A DNA stretch of 13,274 bases from an uncultured Clostridia bacterium (GTDB lineage: Bacteria > Bacillota > Clostridia > Oscillospirales > Acutalibacteraceae). The position numbers were made by a program, and so were the translations under genes. The stretch spans positions 1 through 13,274 of the forward strand of contig CALWVC010000018.1 of assembly GCA_944384865.1 (NCBI GenBank), written 5' to 3'. The first letter of the stretch is position 1; each line of letters opens with the position of its first letter. The notes below the pieces were generated by a model. The model saw nothing but the letters and a program-made list of their open reading frames with translations. It searched no databases and was not told the origin of the DNA. Shown here one piece after another: positions 1 to 7,270 of this stretch.

Positions 1-465
1 AGTATTGCAGAATTGGCAAAAGCCAAGAGTGAATATGACCGGGTTAAAGACGCACTGGATGAGGTAGAGGCCACCGGCTATGGGATCGTGATGCCGTCAC
101 TGGAGGATTTGACGCTGGAAGAACCGGAAATTATGAAACAGGGCGGCCGATATGGCGTTCGGCTGAAGGCATCTGCGCCGTCGATTCATCTGATGAAAGC
201 CAATATTACCACTGAAGTCAGTCCGATCGTTGGAAGTGAAAAGCAGTCTGAAGATTTGGTCATGTCACTGATGAGCGAGTTTGAAGAGGATCCGCTGAAA
301 ATCTGGGATTCCAACATCTTTGGAAAATCGCTGCATGAGTTGGTCAACGAAGGGCTGCACGCCAAGTTGGCACGCATGCCCCATGAAGCCCGGCAACGGT
401 TGGGTGAAACACTGGAACGGCTGATCAACGAAGGTTGCAGCGGATTGATCTGTATTATTCTGTAA
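1..465 (+). CDS. spoIVA: Stage IV sporulation protein A (SpoIVA), C-terminal part
   Basis: This is the C-terminal 154 codons of SpoIVA; the frame is open from base 1, so the start lies outside the window. In the known family, SpoIVA is a mother-cell ATPase that polymerises on the outer forespore membrane and forms the base on which the spore coat assembles. The N-terminal ATPase domain (Walker motifs) is not in this piece. What is visible is the conserved middle/C-terminal region: a segment reading EATGYGIVMPSLEDLTLEEP, then GGRYGVRLKASAPSIHLMKA, a SPIVGSEKQSEDLV stretch, the FGKSLHELVNEGLHAKL helix and the C-terminal end GLICIIL. The hydrophobic C-terminus matches the tail known to be needed for membrane localisation and polymerisation. 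The gene is followed by a strong intrinsic terminator, so it ends its transcription unit. Identification is from remembered family sequence. Confidence 0.93.
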   Translation, partial: SIAELAKAKSEYDRVKDALDEVEATGYGIVMPSLEDLTLEEPEIMKQGGRYGVRLKASAPSIHLMKANITTEVSPIVGSEKQSEDLVMSLMSEFEEDPLKIWDSNIFGKSLHELVNEGLHAKLARMPHEARQRLGETLERLINEGCSGLICIIL

Positions 466-480
466 AATATGGCGATGTAG

Positions 481-517
481 TCCCGCGCATGGAATCTTAA
501 GTGTGCGCGGGGCTTTA
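481..517 (+). terminator. Rho-independent terminator after spoIVA
   Basis: CCCGCGCA (482-489) pairs perfectly with TGCGCGGG (504-511) around a 14-nt loop, followed by the T-rich run CTTTATTTT. It lies 15 nt after the spoIVA stop codon. Confidence 0.9.
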
Positions 518-596
518 TTTTGTCTGAAAGTTTATGGCATTTATTCGGCACACAACATATATAAAAATATCAAATTATTTTGTCTAATATTCTAAA

Positions 597-625
597 TTGC
601 AAAAAAGGCAAAATTTTAGTATAAT
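597..625 (+). promoter_or_regulatory. Sigma-A promoter of upp
   Basis: A -35 box TTGCAA (597-602) is followed after exactly 17 nt by a perfect -10 box TATAAT (620-625). It lies in an AT-rich stretch upstream of upp. Transcription should start near 631-633, which leaves a leader of about 130 nt before the upp ATG. Confidence 0.75.
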
Positions 626-635
626 AATAAAAAAT

Positions 636-732
636 GGCACGAGGTTGTTTTTTGCAGCAGGCCGCATCTGATCAGATGATCTGACAAAAAGGAACAATCC
701 TGCAGGGGGCGGTTGATAGAACCTGCCGTGCC
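636..732 (+). promoter_or_regulatory. Potentially structured 5' leader of upp
   Basis: The untranslated leader can close on itself. GGCACG (636-641) pairs with CGTGCC (727-732), and next to it GGTT (643-646) can pair with AACC (720-723). Inside, GCAGG (657-661) can pair with CCTGC (699-703). Two small hairpins exclude each other: CATCT/AGATG (665-678, loop GATC) and TCAGA/TCTGA (672-684). A competing local hairpin, GGCGGTT/AACC-T-GCC (708-727), would break the outer AACC pairing. The ribosome binding site AAGGAG (748-753) lies 15 nt downstream. I do not recognise a known riboswitch class or a PyrR-binding site. The pairings are seen in the sequence; a regulatory role is inference. Confidence 0.4.
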
Positions 733-761
733 GGGTGTATAAAAAGTAAGGAGTTTCATTG

Positions 762-1391
762 ATGAAAGAGGTAACTGTTTTTGATCATCCGCTGATTCAG
801 CATAAGATTTCGATTTTACGTAAAGTTGAAACCGGCAATAAGGAGTTTCGCGAACTGGTAGAAGAGATCACAATGCTGATGTGCTATGAATCCATGCGTG
901 ATTTGCCGTTAGAAGAGGTCGAAATCCAGACGCCGATTACTGCAACCAAAACCAGAATGCTGGCAGGGAGAAAGCTGGCGGTTGTTCCGATTCTCCGCGC
1001 CGGACTGGGTATGGTGAACGGCGTTTTGAATCTGGTTCCGGCCGCTACGGTGGGGCATATTGGTTTGTATCGGGATGAACAGACACTGGAGCCTCATGAA
1101 TATTATTGCAAACTGCCAAAAAATATTAATACCAGACAAATTATTGTGGTAGATCCGATGCTGGCAACCGGCGGTTCTGCTGTGGCCGCGGTCAATTTCA
1201 TTAAACAGCGCGGCGGTGAAAAAATCAAGTTTATGTGTATTATTGCAGCGCCTGAAGGCATTCGTGCTTTGCAGACCGCGCATCCGGATGTGGAAATTTA
1301 CTGCGGTCATGTAGATGAAAAGCTGAACGAACACGGTTATATCGTTCCCGGGTTGGGCGATGCGGGCGATCGCATTTTCGGAACAAAATAA
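762..1391 (+). CDS. upp: Uracil phosphoribosyltransferase
   Basis: Upp is a cytosolic enzyme that makes UMP from uracil and PRPP in pyrimidine salvage. The 209-residue product has exactly the length of the B. subtilis enzyme and aligns with it end to end from memory. The PRPP-binding loop VVDPMLATGGSA is at residues 129-140, the uracil-binding segment GYIVPGLGDAGDR at 192-204, and VVPILRAGLGMV at 74-85. The ATG at 762 is chosen over the in-frame TTG at 759 because the AAGGAG at 748-753 then sits 8 nt away and the protein starts like its relatives. The gene stands alone between its own promoter and terminator. Upp genes are often tied to pyrimidine-responsive control, so the long leader may be relevant. 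Nothing in the protein looks odd. Confidence 0.97.
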   Translation: MKEVTVFDHPLIQHKISILRKVETGNKEFRELVEEITMLMCYESMRDLPLEEVEIQTPITATKTRMLAGRKLAVVPILRAGLGMVNGVLNLVPAATVGHIGLYRDEQTLEPHEYYCKLPKNINTRQIIVVDPMLATGGSAVAAVNFIKQRGGEKIKFMCIIAAPEGIRALQTAHPDVEIYCGHVDEKLNEHGYIVPGLGDAGDRIFGTK

Positions 1392-1400
1392 AATCAGAAC

Positions 1401-1434
1401 AAACCGTCCTGTCTTGGACTGGACGGGTTTTTCT
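1401..1434 (+). terminator. Rho-independent terminator after upp
   Basis: CCGTCC (1404-1409) pairs with GGACGG (1421-1426). The stem continues across a T-T mismatch as GTC/GAC (1411-1413/1417-1419) with a 3-nt loop, and is followed by GTTTTTCT. It lies 12 nt after the upp stop codon. Confidence 0.88.
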
Positions 1435-1438
1435 GTGC

Positions 1439-1467
1439 TTGACACTGTGTTTTACATATGTTAAAAT
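1439..1467 (+). promoter_or_regulatory. Strong sigma-A promoter of the glycosylation operon
   Basis: A perfect TTGACA (1439-1444) is separated by 17 nt from TAAAAT (1462-1467), with an extended -10 TG at 1459-1460. It begins just behind the upp terminator and 36 nt before the first start codon of the three-gene operon, so expression looks constitutive and strong. Confidence 0.85.
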
Positions 1468-1502
1468 ATCAAAATGTTTCCAGAGGCTGAAGGGGTAAGA
1501 TC

Positions 1503-2453
1503 ATGAAAACGGTAGATTTAATCGTCCCTTGTTACAACGAAAGTGCGATGATTGATCTTTTTTATGAGAAAACGGCGCAGGTCGTTTCACAGATCGACGG
1601 ATATTCTTTTACGTTTATTTTTGTAGACGACGGCAGTACGGACGATACACTGCAAAAAATTAAAGCGCTTGCCACGGCACATAGATGTGTAAAATATATT
1701 TCGTTTTCCAGAAATTTTAAAAAAGAAGCTGCGATGTATGCCGGATTGAAAGCTTCGACCGGCGATCGGGTGGCGATTATCGACGCCGACCTGCAACACC
1801 CGCCGGAACTGATTGAACCGATGCTCAAGGCGATTGATGAAGAAGGCTATGATTCCTGTTCGGCGCGGCGGGTCAGCCGGGAAGGCGAGCCGAAACTGCG
1901 CAGTGCGTTTGCCCGGCTGTTTTACAAATTAATCAATAAAATGAGCGAGGTTGAAATCGTTGACGGCGCGGTGGATTTTCGAATGATGACCCGCCAGATG
2001 GTCAACGCGGTTTTGAGCCTGCAGGAGGTACAACGGTTTTCCAAAGGTATTTTCTGCTGGGTGGGTTTTAAAACCAAATGGATCGAATTTAAAAATATTG
2101 AACGTATTGCCGGCGAATCGCGATGGTCGTTCTGGTCGCTGCTGCGCTATGCGATTGACGGGATTACGGCGTTCACCACATTCCCGTTGCGTCTGGCCAC
2201 GATTTTTGGTACGGTTGTTTCGCTGAGCGCGTTTATTTATTTGATTGCCGAATTGATTAAGACGCTGATTTTTGGTTCTACAGTCAGCGGATATCCGTCT
2301 ACGATCATCATTATGTTATTCATCGGCGGTATTATTATTATGGCTTTGGGGATTATTGGCGAGTATCTGGCCCGCATGTATATGGAAACCAAACGCCGGC
2401 CAATTTTCATTACACGGGATACCAATATCGAGGATCTGCAAAATGACAAATAA
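1503..2453 (+). CDS. GT2 polyprenyl-phosphate glycosyltransferase (GtrB/CsbB/DPM1-like)
   Basis: This 316-residue protein is a family 2 glycosyltransferase that, in known relatives (GtrB, CsbB, DPM1), moves a sugar from a nucleotide donor onto undecaprenyl phosphate at the cytoplasmic face of the membrane. The GT-A domain fills residues 1-220: VPCYNE (8-13), donor-binding VDDGSTDDT (41-49), metal-binding DADLQHPPEL (94-103), VDFRMM (157-162) and a GESRW (204-208) motif. Two transmembrane helices follow at about 228-252 and 264-288, with a basic cytoplasmic tail, as in GtrB. AGGGG at 1491-1495 sits 7 nt before the ATG. The gene leads an operon with a GtrA-like protein and a YfhO-like GT-C protein, which is the partner set expected for a three-component extracellular glycosylation system. 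The sugar cannot be read from the sequence. Confidence 0.9.
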   Translation: MKTVDLIVPCYNESAMIDLFYEKTAQVVSQIDGYSFTFIFVDDGSTDDTLQKIKALATAHRCVKYISFSRNFKKEAAMYAGLKASTGDRVAIIDADLQHPPELIEPMLKAIDEEGYDSCSARRVSREGEPKLRSAFARLFYKLINKMSEVEIVDGAVDFRMMTRQMVNAVLSLQEVQRFSKGIFCWVGFKTKWIEFKNIERIAGESRWSFWSLLRYAIDGITAFTTFPLRLATIFGTVVSLSAFIYLIAELIKTLIFGSTVSGYPSTIIIMLFIGGIIIMALGIIGEYLARMYMETKRRPIFITRDTNIEDLQNDK

Positions 2454-3024
2454 ATCCGACGTTTCTGAAAAACGTATCTGGAACGGTATATTAAACCTTG
2501 CACCGGTCAGATGGTTGCTCGAATTGCCGGTTTCAAAAAAAATTGCATCCAGCGCCATTGGGAAAAAGTTATTCAATTATGAGATGGTGACTTATATCTT
2601 TTTCGGCGTTTTGACCACGGTGGTCAGTGTTTTATCGTTCTGGTTGTTTGATCTGCTTCTTTCCAATAAAATGTTTGTTGTGATTGCCGGAAAACAGAAG
2701 GATATGGGATATTTGATTGCCAATGTGGTATCCTTTATTTTGGCGGTGCTGTTTGCGTTTATTACCAATAAACTGTTTGTTTTTCAAAGCAAAGATACAA
2801 CGGCTAAAACGGTGTTTCGGGAGCTTATTTTATTTACAGCCGCGCGCCTGCTGTCGTTTGGGGTGGACATGCTGTGGATGTTTGTCACGGTGACGCTGTG
2901 CGGGATCAATGCGCTGCTGTCTAAAATCATCGTACAGATTATTGTTGTAATTATGAATTATATTTTAAGCAAGATTATGGTTTTTAGAAAACCAAAAGTT
3001 CAAGACGAAGGAGTGCAACGATGA
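2443..3024 (+). CDS. GtrA-like four-helix membrane protein, putative sugar-lipid flippase
   Basis: The 193-residue product has a basic N-terminal stretch (1-45) and four hydrophobic helices at about 47-73, 88-112, 127-152 and 158-180. The family signatures ITNKLFVF (107-114) and NYILSKIMVFR (172-182) are present, so it fits the GtrA/GtcA (DPMS transmembrane) family. Members are thought to move undecaprenyl-phosphate-linked sugars to the outer membrane leaflet. The ATG at 2443 is chosen because GAGG at 2430-2433 sits 9 nt upstream; the frame stays open further upstream, but that part lies in the glycosyltransferase gene and looks unlike the family. It overlaps the preceding gene by 11 bp and shares ATGA with the next one, which suggests translational coupling. 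The N-terminal extension of about 45 residues before the first helix is longer than in a minimal GtrA, whose whole length is typically about 120-140. Confidence 0.87.
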   Translation: MTNKSDVSEKRIWNGILNLAPVRWLLELPVSKKIASSAIGKKLFNYEMVTYIFFGVLTTVVSVLSFWLFDLLLSNKMFVVIAGKQKDMGYLIANVVSFILAVLFAFITNKLFVFQSKDTTAKTVFRELILFTAARLLSFGVDMLWMFVTVTLCGINALLSKIIVQIIVVIMNYILSKIMVFRKPKVQDEGVQR

Positions 3025-5936
3025 CCGTCATCACAACAATCAGGGAATCCTTTCTGGAAGGGTTCAAAAGTACGTTTTCAAAAAAACATAAAACGCCGGC
3101 TACGCCATTAAAAAAGGAAAATTTCTTTTACCGAAACCGTTATGTATTTTTGGCGTTTGCGATTCCACTGGTGTTGATGCTGTATGCGTTTGCCAACGCC
3201 GAGTTTTATCCTTTTGGAGATAACCAGATCATGGTTATCGATATGTGGCATCAATATTTTCCGTTTATGAACGAGATGCATACCAAGCTGCAGAGCGGCG
3301 GCAGTATGCTGTATACCTGGAACGGCGGTCTGGGCACCAATTTTATCGCGCTGATTTCCTATTATGCCGCCAGCCCACTGTATCTGTTGACCATTTTTTG
3401 TCCGACGGAATATCTCACTGAAGCAATGGCGGTCATTGTCGCGCTGAAAATCGCATTTGCCGGCGCCTTTATGTGTATTTATCTGCGGGGTGTGTTCAAG
3501 AAGTGTGATATCGGCACGGTCGCGTTCTCGGTATTATACGCTTTATGCGCCTATGCGATGGGATATTATTGGTGTTTGATGTGGCTGGATGTTCTGGCGC
3601 TGCTGCCATTATGTCTGTTGGGCTTGAACAAGCTGATTGACGAAGGTAAGTTCAGAATGTATACCATTTCGCTGGCCATGATTCTGATTACCAATTATTA
3701 TATCGGCGTTATGGTCTGCATCTTTATTTTAATTTATTATCCGGTTTTATATTTCTCCCGGCTGAAAGCCCGCGGCGTTAAGGGTTGTGCGATTGTAACG
3801 CTGAAAGCGGTGTTGTTTTCTGCGCTGGGGATCATGATGGCCGCGATCATTCTGATCCCAACTTATTTGAGCATGCAGAACACTTATTATATAGGTTCTG
3901 AAATGCCGACGAATATTGAGTTTTACAATCCGCTTCTGGATGTGTTCAGTAACCTATTGCCGCAGGTGGAACTGACGGTTCGGGGCGGACTGCCGAATAT
4001 TTACTGCGGCTTGATTTCTGCGATGCTTGCCGTATTGTTCCTGCTGTGTAAAAAAATTCCGGCTAGGCAAAAGATTCTGAATTGTGCGATTCTCTGTTTT
4101 TTGGTTTTGAGCTTTAACTGGCGACAGCTGGATTTTATCTGGCATGGTATGCATTTCCCCAATGAGCTGCCTTACAGATATTCGTTCTGCTTTTCGTTTA
4201 TTCTAATTACGATGGCATATCAGGCTTTTTTACATCTGAAAGATATCACGCCTGCGCAGATCGGGGGTGTGACCGCCGGGGGATTTTTATATATTCTGGT
4301 GGCAGAAAAACTTTACAGCGAGACGTTTGATTATAAAGTGATTTATATCAGTCTGCTGTTTTTAGCACTATACGCAATTGCTCTGGCCATATACAAAAGT
4401 GGCAAATTTACAGAGAGCGTTATTGGTATTTTACTGTTCTTAATCGTATTTGGAGAAATGACGCTATACACGATAGACAGTGTGAAAGCAGTGGGATCTT
4501 CCGGCAGAAGTTATTATTTTCAGGATTATGACGATATCTGCACGATTGCGGACCGTTTGGAAGAGAAAGACGATCAGTTTTTCAGAATGGAGCTAACAGA
4601 ACCGTTTACCTCGAATCCCGCGCCATTCTATGGTTACCGCGGCATATCGCAATTTTCCTCTGAGATCAACTGCCATGTCAGCCAGATGATGAAAAATATC
4701 GGTTTGGCAGCTGACCCGGGCTCTAATTCTTTTCTATACTATCTGTCGACGCCGATCGTCAACTCAATGTTAAATGTGAAATATATCGTCGGAAAGGCGC
4801 AAACGGTCAGCGACGGTTCTTTAACCAAACTTTTTACCGAGGGAGCCAGCAACGCCTATCAGAACAAATATGGTTTATCCATCGCCTATATGGTTGATAA
4901 CAATATACGTTCCTGGGATTATAATGCCAATAATCCGTTTACAGTTCAAAGCAATTATGTAAAGTCTGCTACAGGAACCAGTTACAGTCTGTTTAAATCT
5001 ATCGGCGCCCCCGAAGTCCGCGGGTCCAACGTGTCTGTCGGCACCTATTCTAACGGATATATTCCCTGCTCTCCGGAAAATATGACTGGAACTTCTACTC
5101 TGCGGCTGACCTTTACCTCTGACCAGGAACAGTCTCTGTATGCTTATGTGAAAACCACGGGCGCAAGTTCGATTTCTGCGACACGTTCAGACGGTGCAAC
5201 GGTGAATTTCCATGCCGGACGCGGTTCGGTTGTCAGTCTGGGCGCGTTTCAGGCGGGCGAGACAGTAACGGTCAATATCAATTTTGAAGAAGGAAAAGCA
5301 AGCGCGGTAACCTGCGATGTCCGCGCACTGGATCAAACGCAGTGGGACAACGCTTATGCACAGCTGTCAGACGAAATGTTACAGGTGACGGATTTTTCCG
5401 ATACGAAAATAGAGGGGACAATTACCGCTGCTTCCGACGGCGTTTTGATGACCTCTATTCCATATGAAAAGGGTTGGAGCGCTAAAGTTGACGGTCAAAA
5501 AGTGGATATTATTCCGATTGGAGATGCATTTGTATCGTTGAATCTGTCACAGGGCACACATAAAATCGAGTTTTCTTATGTGCCCGACGGATTTATCGCC
5601 GGCGTTGCCTGTACGATAGGCGGCGCGCTGTTGCTGGCAGTATTGTATTTCTTCTTTAAAGGTTATGAAATTCGCAGAAAGAAAATGCTGCGCATTGACG
5701 CAGATGGCAATATGATTGCTCCGTCCATGGAAGATCCTGAGTTTTCTGCACCGATGAGCGAAGCAGAGCTTTCCAAACTGGTAGATGAAGCGTTTGATAG
5801 ATCGGGAGAAACATCTTCCGACAAAATTGTGGGAACCGGTCAACATAATCTGGCGGATACAGCGGATACCGCTGGCTCGTCCCCACCCGGAGCTGAATGT
5901 GCCAGTGCGGAAGATGATCCGAATCTAATTGTGTAA
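3021..5936 (+). CDS. yfhO: YfhO-family GT-C membrane glycosyltransferase
   Basis: This 971-residue protein belongs to the YfhO family. In B. subtilis, YfhO acts after CsbB and a GtcA-type protein and transfers the lipid-linked sugar to lipoteichoic acid outside the membrane. Residues 1-40 are cytoplasmic and basic, and the first helix is about 41-60. An external loop with FGDNQI (65-70) and MVIDMWHQYFPF (71-82) holds two acidic residues, D67 and D74, that are candidates for the GT-C catalytic Asp. NGGLGTNF (101-108) and NELPYRYSF (381-389) are further conserved-looking motifs. Many helices follow up to about residue 480, then a large extracytoplasmic domain rich in Ser/Thr (about 490-855), a final helix at 858-879 and a 92-residue acidic cytoplasmic tail. 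AAGGAG (3008-3013) sits 7 nt before the ATG, which overlaps the upstream stop. The acceptor may be a teichoic-acid-like polymer, but this is inference. Confidence 0.88.
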   Translation: MTVITTIRESFLEGFKSTFSKKHKTPATPLKKENFFYRNRYVFLAFAIPLVLMLYAFANAEFYPFGDNQIMVIDMWHQYFPFMNEMHTKLQSGGSMLYTWNGGLGTNFIALISYYAASPLYLLTIFCPTEYLTEAMAVIVALKIAFAGAFMCIYLRGVFKKCDIGTVAFSVLYALCAYAMGYYWCLMWLDVLALLPLCLLGLNKLIDEGKFRMYTISLAMILITNYYIGVMVCIFILIYYPVLYFSRLKARGVKGCAIVTLKAVLFSALGIMMAAIILIPTYLSMQNTYYIGSEMPTNIEFYNPLLDVFSNLLPQVELTVRGGLPNIYCGLISAMLAVLFLLCKKIPARQKILNCAILCFLVLSFNWRQLDFIWHGMHFPNELPYRYSFCFSFILITMAYQAFLHLKDITPAQIGGVTAGGFLYILVAEKLYSETFDYKVIYISLLFLALYAIALAIYKSGKFTESVIGILLFLIVFGEMTLYTIDSVKAVGSSGRSYYFQDYDDICTIADRLEEKDDQFFRMELTEPFTSNPAPFYGYRGISQFSSEINCHVSQMMKNIGLAADPGSNSFLYYLSTPIVNSMLNVKYIVGKAQTVSDGSLTKLFTEGASNAYQNKYGLSIAYMVDNNIRSWDYNANNPFTVQSNYVKSATGTSYSLFKSIGAPEVRGSNVSVGTYSNGYIPCSPENMTGTSTLRLTFTSDQEQSLYAYVKTTGASSISATRSDGATVNFHAGRGSVVSLGAFQAGETVTVNINFEEGKASAVTCDVRALDQTQWDNAYAQLSDEMLQVTDFSDTKIEGTITAASDGVLMTSIPYEKGWSAKVDGQKVDIIPIGDAFVSLNLSQGTHKIEFSYVPDGFIAGVACTIGGALLLAVLYFFFKGYEIRRKKMLRIDADGNMIAPSMEDPEFSAPMSEAELSKLVDEAFDRSGETSSDKIVGTGQHNLADTADTAGSSPPGAECASAEDDPNLIV

Positions 5937-5960
5937 CAGTATTCAGCATGATGTTTATTT

Positions 5961-5997
5961 ACCGGCTATGGGTTTATGCACCTGTGGCCGGTATTTT
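5961..5997 (+). terminator. Probable terminator after the glycosylation operon
   Basis: ACCGGC (5961-5966) pairs with GCCGGT (5987-5992). The stem extends inward with wobble pairs to GGG/CCT around an 8-nt loop, giving about 12 pairs. The trailing T-tract (ATTTTGTA) is short, so termination may be partial. Confidence 0.65.
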
Positions 5998-6001
5998 GTA
6001 A

Positions 6002-6051
6002 CTCACGATAAAATAAATTGCCAATTATTTAACAATATACTTTATCATGAG
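6002..6051. repeat. Inverted repeat in the yfhO-serC intergenic region
   Basis: CTCACGATAAA (6002-6012) and TTTATCATGAG (6041-6051) are reverse complements at 10 of 11 positions, separated by 28 nt of AT-rich sequence. It lies between the yfhO terminator and the serC promoter, and its function is unknown. The rest of the 241-nt gap holds only the terminator, the serC promoter with its repeats, and the short serC leader. Confidence 0.4.
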
Positions 6052-6069
6052 AAATTAAAACAAAAAATA

Positions 6070-6112
6070 GATTGACAATATATTATCAATCTCGTTGACA
6101 AACGATTGATAA
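6070..6112. promoter_or_regulatory. Three GATTGAYAA motifs over the serCA promoter (possible operator)
   Basis: The motif GATTGA(C/T)AA occurs at 6070-6078 (+), 6083-6091 (-, read as TTATCAATC) and 6104-6112 (+). The first two form a nearly perfect 22-bp palindrome (6070-6091, one mismatched pair) that ends 3 nt before the -35 box. The third lies between the -35 and -10 boxes. This geometry would suit a repressor of serine synthesis; the regulator is not identifiable here. Confidence 0.4.
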
Positions 6113-6123
6113 ACGCGTATAAT
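6095..6123 (+). promoter_or_regulatory. Consensus sigma-A promoter of serC-serA
   Basis: A perfect -35 box TTGACA (6095-6100), a 17-nt spacer and a perfect -10 box TATAAT (6118-6123). Transcription should start near 6130, leaving a leader of about 48 nt before the serC ATG. A promoter this strong usually needs a repressor if the pathway is to be controlled, which fits the repeats around it. Confidence 0.9.
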
Positions 6124-6177
6124 AATAACATTGCTGTAAGGCAAAATACGACAGAATATTTACTGGAGGTTTATAGG

Positions 6178-7257
6178 ATGTCAAGAGTATATAATTTTTC
6201 AGCCGGTCCGAGCATGCTGCCGGAGGAAGTTTTGAAAAGAGCGGCAGATGAAATGCTGGATTATCAGGGCTCCGGTCAGTCGGTGATGGAGATGTCTCAC
6301 CGTTCCAAAGTGTTTGAAAGCATTATTCAGGGCGCTGAAGCGCTGGTTCGTGAACTGATGGGCGTGCCTGATAATTATAAAGTACTGTTTTTGCAGGGCG
6401 GCGCTTCATCGCAGTTTGCAATGGTGCCATTAAATCTGATGTCCAAACATAAAAAAGCAGATTTTGTCTTAACCGGGCAGTGGGCGACCAAAGCATATAA
6501 AGAGGCCGCCAGATATGGTGAGGCACATGTGGTTGCTTCTTCTAAAGATAAAACTTTTTCTTATATTCCGAAACTGGATCCTGCCACTTTTTCCAAGGAT
6601 GCGGACTATTTTCATATCTGTATGAATAATACCATTTACGGTACCAAATATCATACATTGCCGGATACCGGCAATGTACCGCTGGTAGCAGATATTTCTT
6701 CCTGTATTATGTCTGAACCGATTGATGTGTCCCGATTTGCGTTGCTGTATGCAGGCGCGCAGAAAAATCTGGGGCCTGCCGGACTGACACTGGTGATTAT
6801 CCGGGAAGATCTGATTGGGCACGCAATGGATTTTACGCCAACCATGTTTAATTATCAGACCCACAGTGACAATGGATCTATGTTTAATACGCCGCCGTGC
6901 TATGCTATTTATATTGCGAAACTGGTGATGGAATGGGTCAAAGAGAACGGCGGTTTGCAGGCCATGAAGGAACATAACGAGAAAAAGGCCGCGGTTTTAT
7001 ATGATTTTCTGGATCAGAGTAAATTGTTTAAGGGCACGGTTGTTAAAGAGGATCGTTCGCTAATGAACGTTCCGTTTGTCACCGGAGACGAAGCGCTGGA
7101 TGCGGAATTTGTTAAACAGGCGACAGAGGCCGGTTTTGTCAATATCAAAGGACACCGCACCGTAGGCGGCATGCGTGCGTCTATTTACAACGCGATGCCA
7201 ATTGAAGGCGTAGAAAAGCTTGTGGAGTTTATGCGGCAGTTTGAAGCCGCGCATTAA
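6178..7257 (+). CDS. serC: Phosphoserine aminotransferase
   Basis: SerC is a cytosolic PLP enzyme that converts 3-phosphohydroxypyruvate and glutamate to O-phosphoserine and 2-oxoglutarate, the second step of L-serine synthesis; the family often also serves vitamin B6 synthesis. The 359-residue product has the normal family length. It starts with YNFSAGPSMLPEEVL (5-19), carries the phosphate-binding FLQGGASSQF (71-80), the cofactor-contacting Asp of ADISS (D172) and the PLP lysine in YAGAQKNLGPAG (K196). GHRTVGGMRASIYNA near the C-terminus binds the substrate phosphate. The ATG at 6178 is chosen because GGAGG (6165-6169) lies 8 nt upstream and homology begins there; the open frame extends further upstream only into the promoter. 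serA follows after 13 nt, so the two form one operon. Confidence 0.97.
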   Translation: MSRVYNFSAGPSMLPEEVLKRAADEMLDYQGSGQSVMEMSHRSKVFESIIQGAEALVRELMGVPDNYKVLFLQGGASSQFAMVPLNLMSKHKKADFVLTGQWATKAYKEAARYGEAHVVASSKDKTFSYIPKLDPATFSKDADYFHICMNNTIYGTKYHTLPDTGNVPLVADISSCIMSEPIDVSRFALLYAGAQKNLGPAGLTLVIIREDLIGHAMDFTPTMFNYQTHSDNGSMFNTPPCYAIYIAKLVMEWVKENGGLQAMKEHNEKKAAVLYDFLDQSKLFKGTVVKEDRSLMNVPFVTGDEALDAEFVKQATEAGFVNIKGHRTVGGMRASIYNAMPIEGVEKLVEFMRQFEAAH

Positions 7258-7270
7258 AGGAGGAACCGTT

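Noticed and set aside
662..712. upp leader as a ykkC/PRPP, ZTP or PyrR-binding RNA
   Set aside because: I looked for the conserved blocks of these classes in the leader and did not find them.
909..1445. Long open frame on the - strand opposite upp (178 codons)
   Set aside because: It lies antisense to a full-length conserved enzyme, runs through its terminator and resembles no protein family; it is a codon-bias shadow.
5854..5875. Short direct repeat CGGATAC near the yfhO 3' end
   Set aside because: Two copies within coding sequence of a low-complexity tail; no sign of a mobile element or attachment site.
6072..6077. Additional TTGACA upstream of the serC promoter as a second -35 box
   Set aside because: A 17-nt spacing would put the -10 box on the second TTGACA (6095-6100), which is not -10-like. 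It is better explained as part of the GATTGAYAA repeat.
6469..6975. 168-codon open frame on the - strand opposite serC
   Set aside because: It is antisense to conserved serC sequence, has no supporting ribosome binding site context and no recognisable domain.
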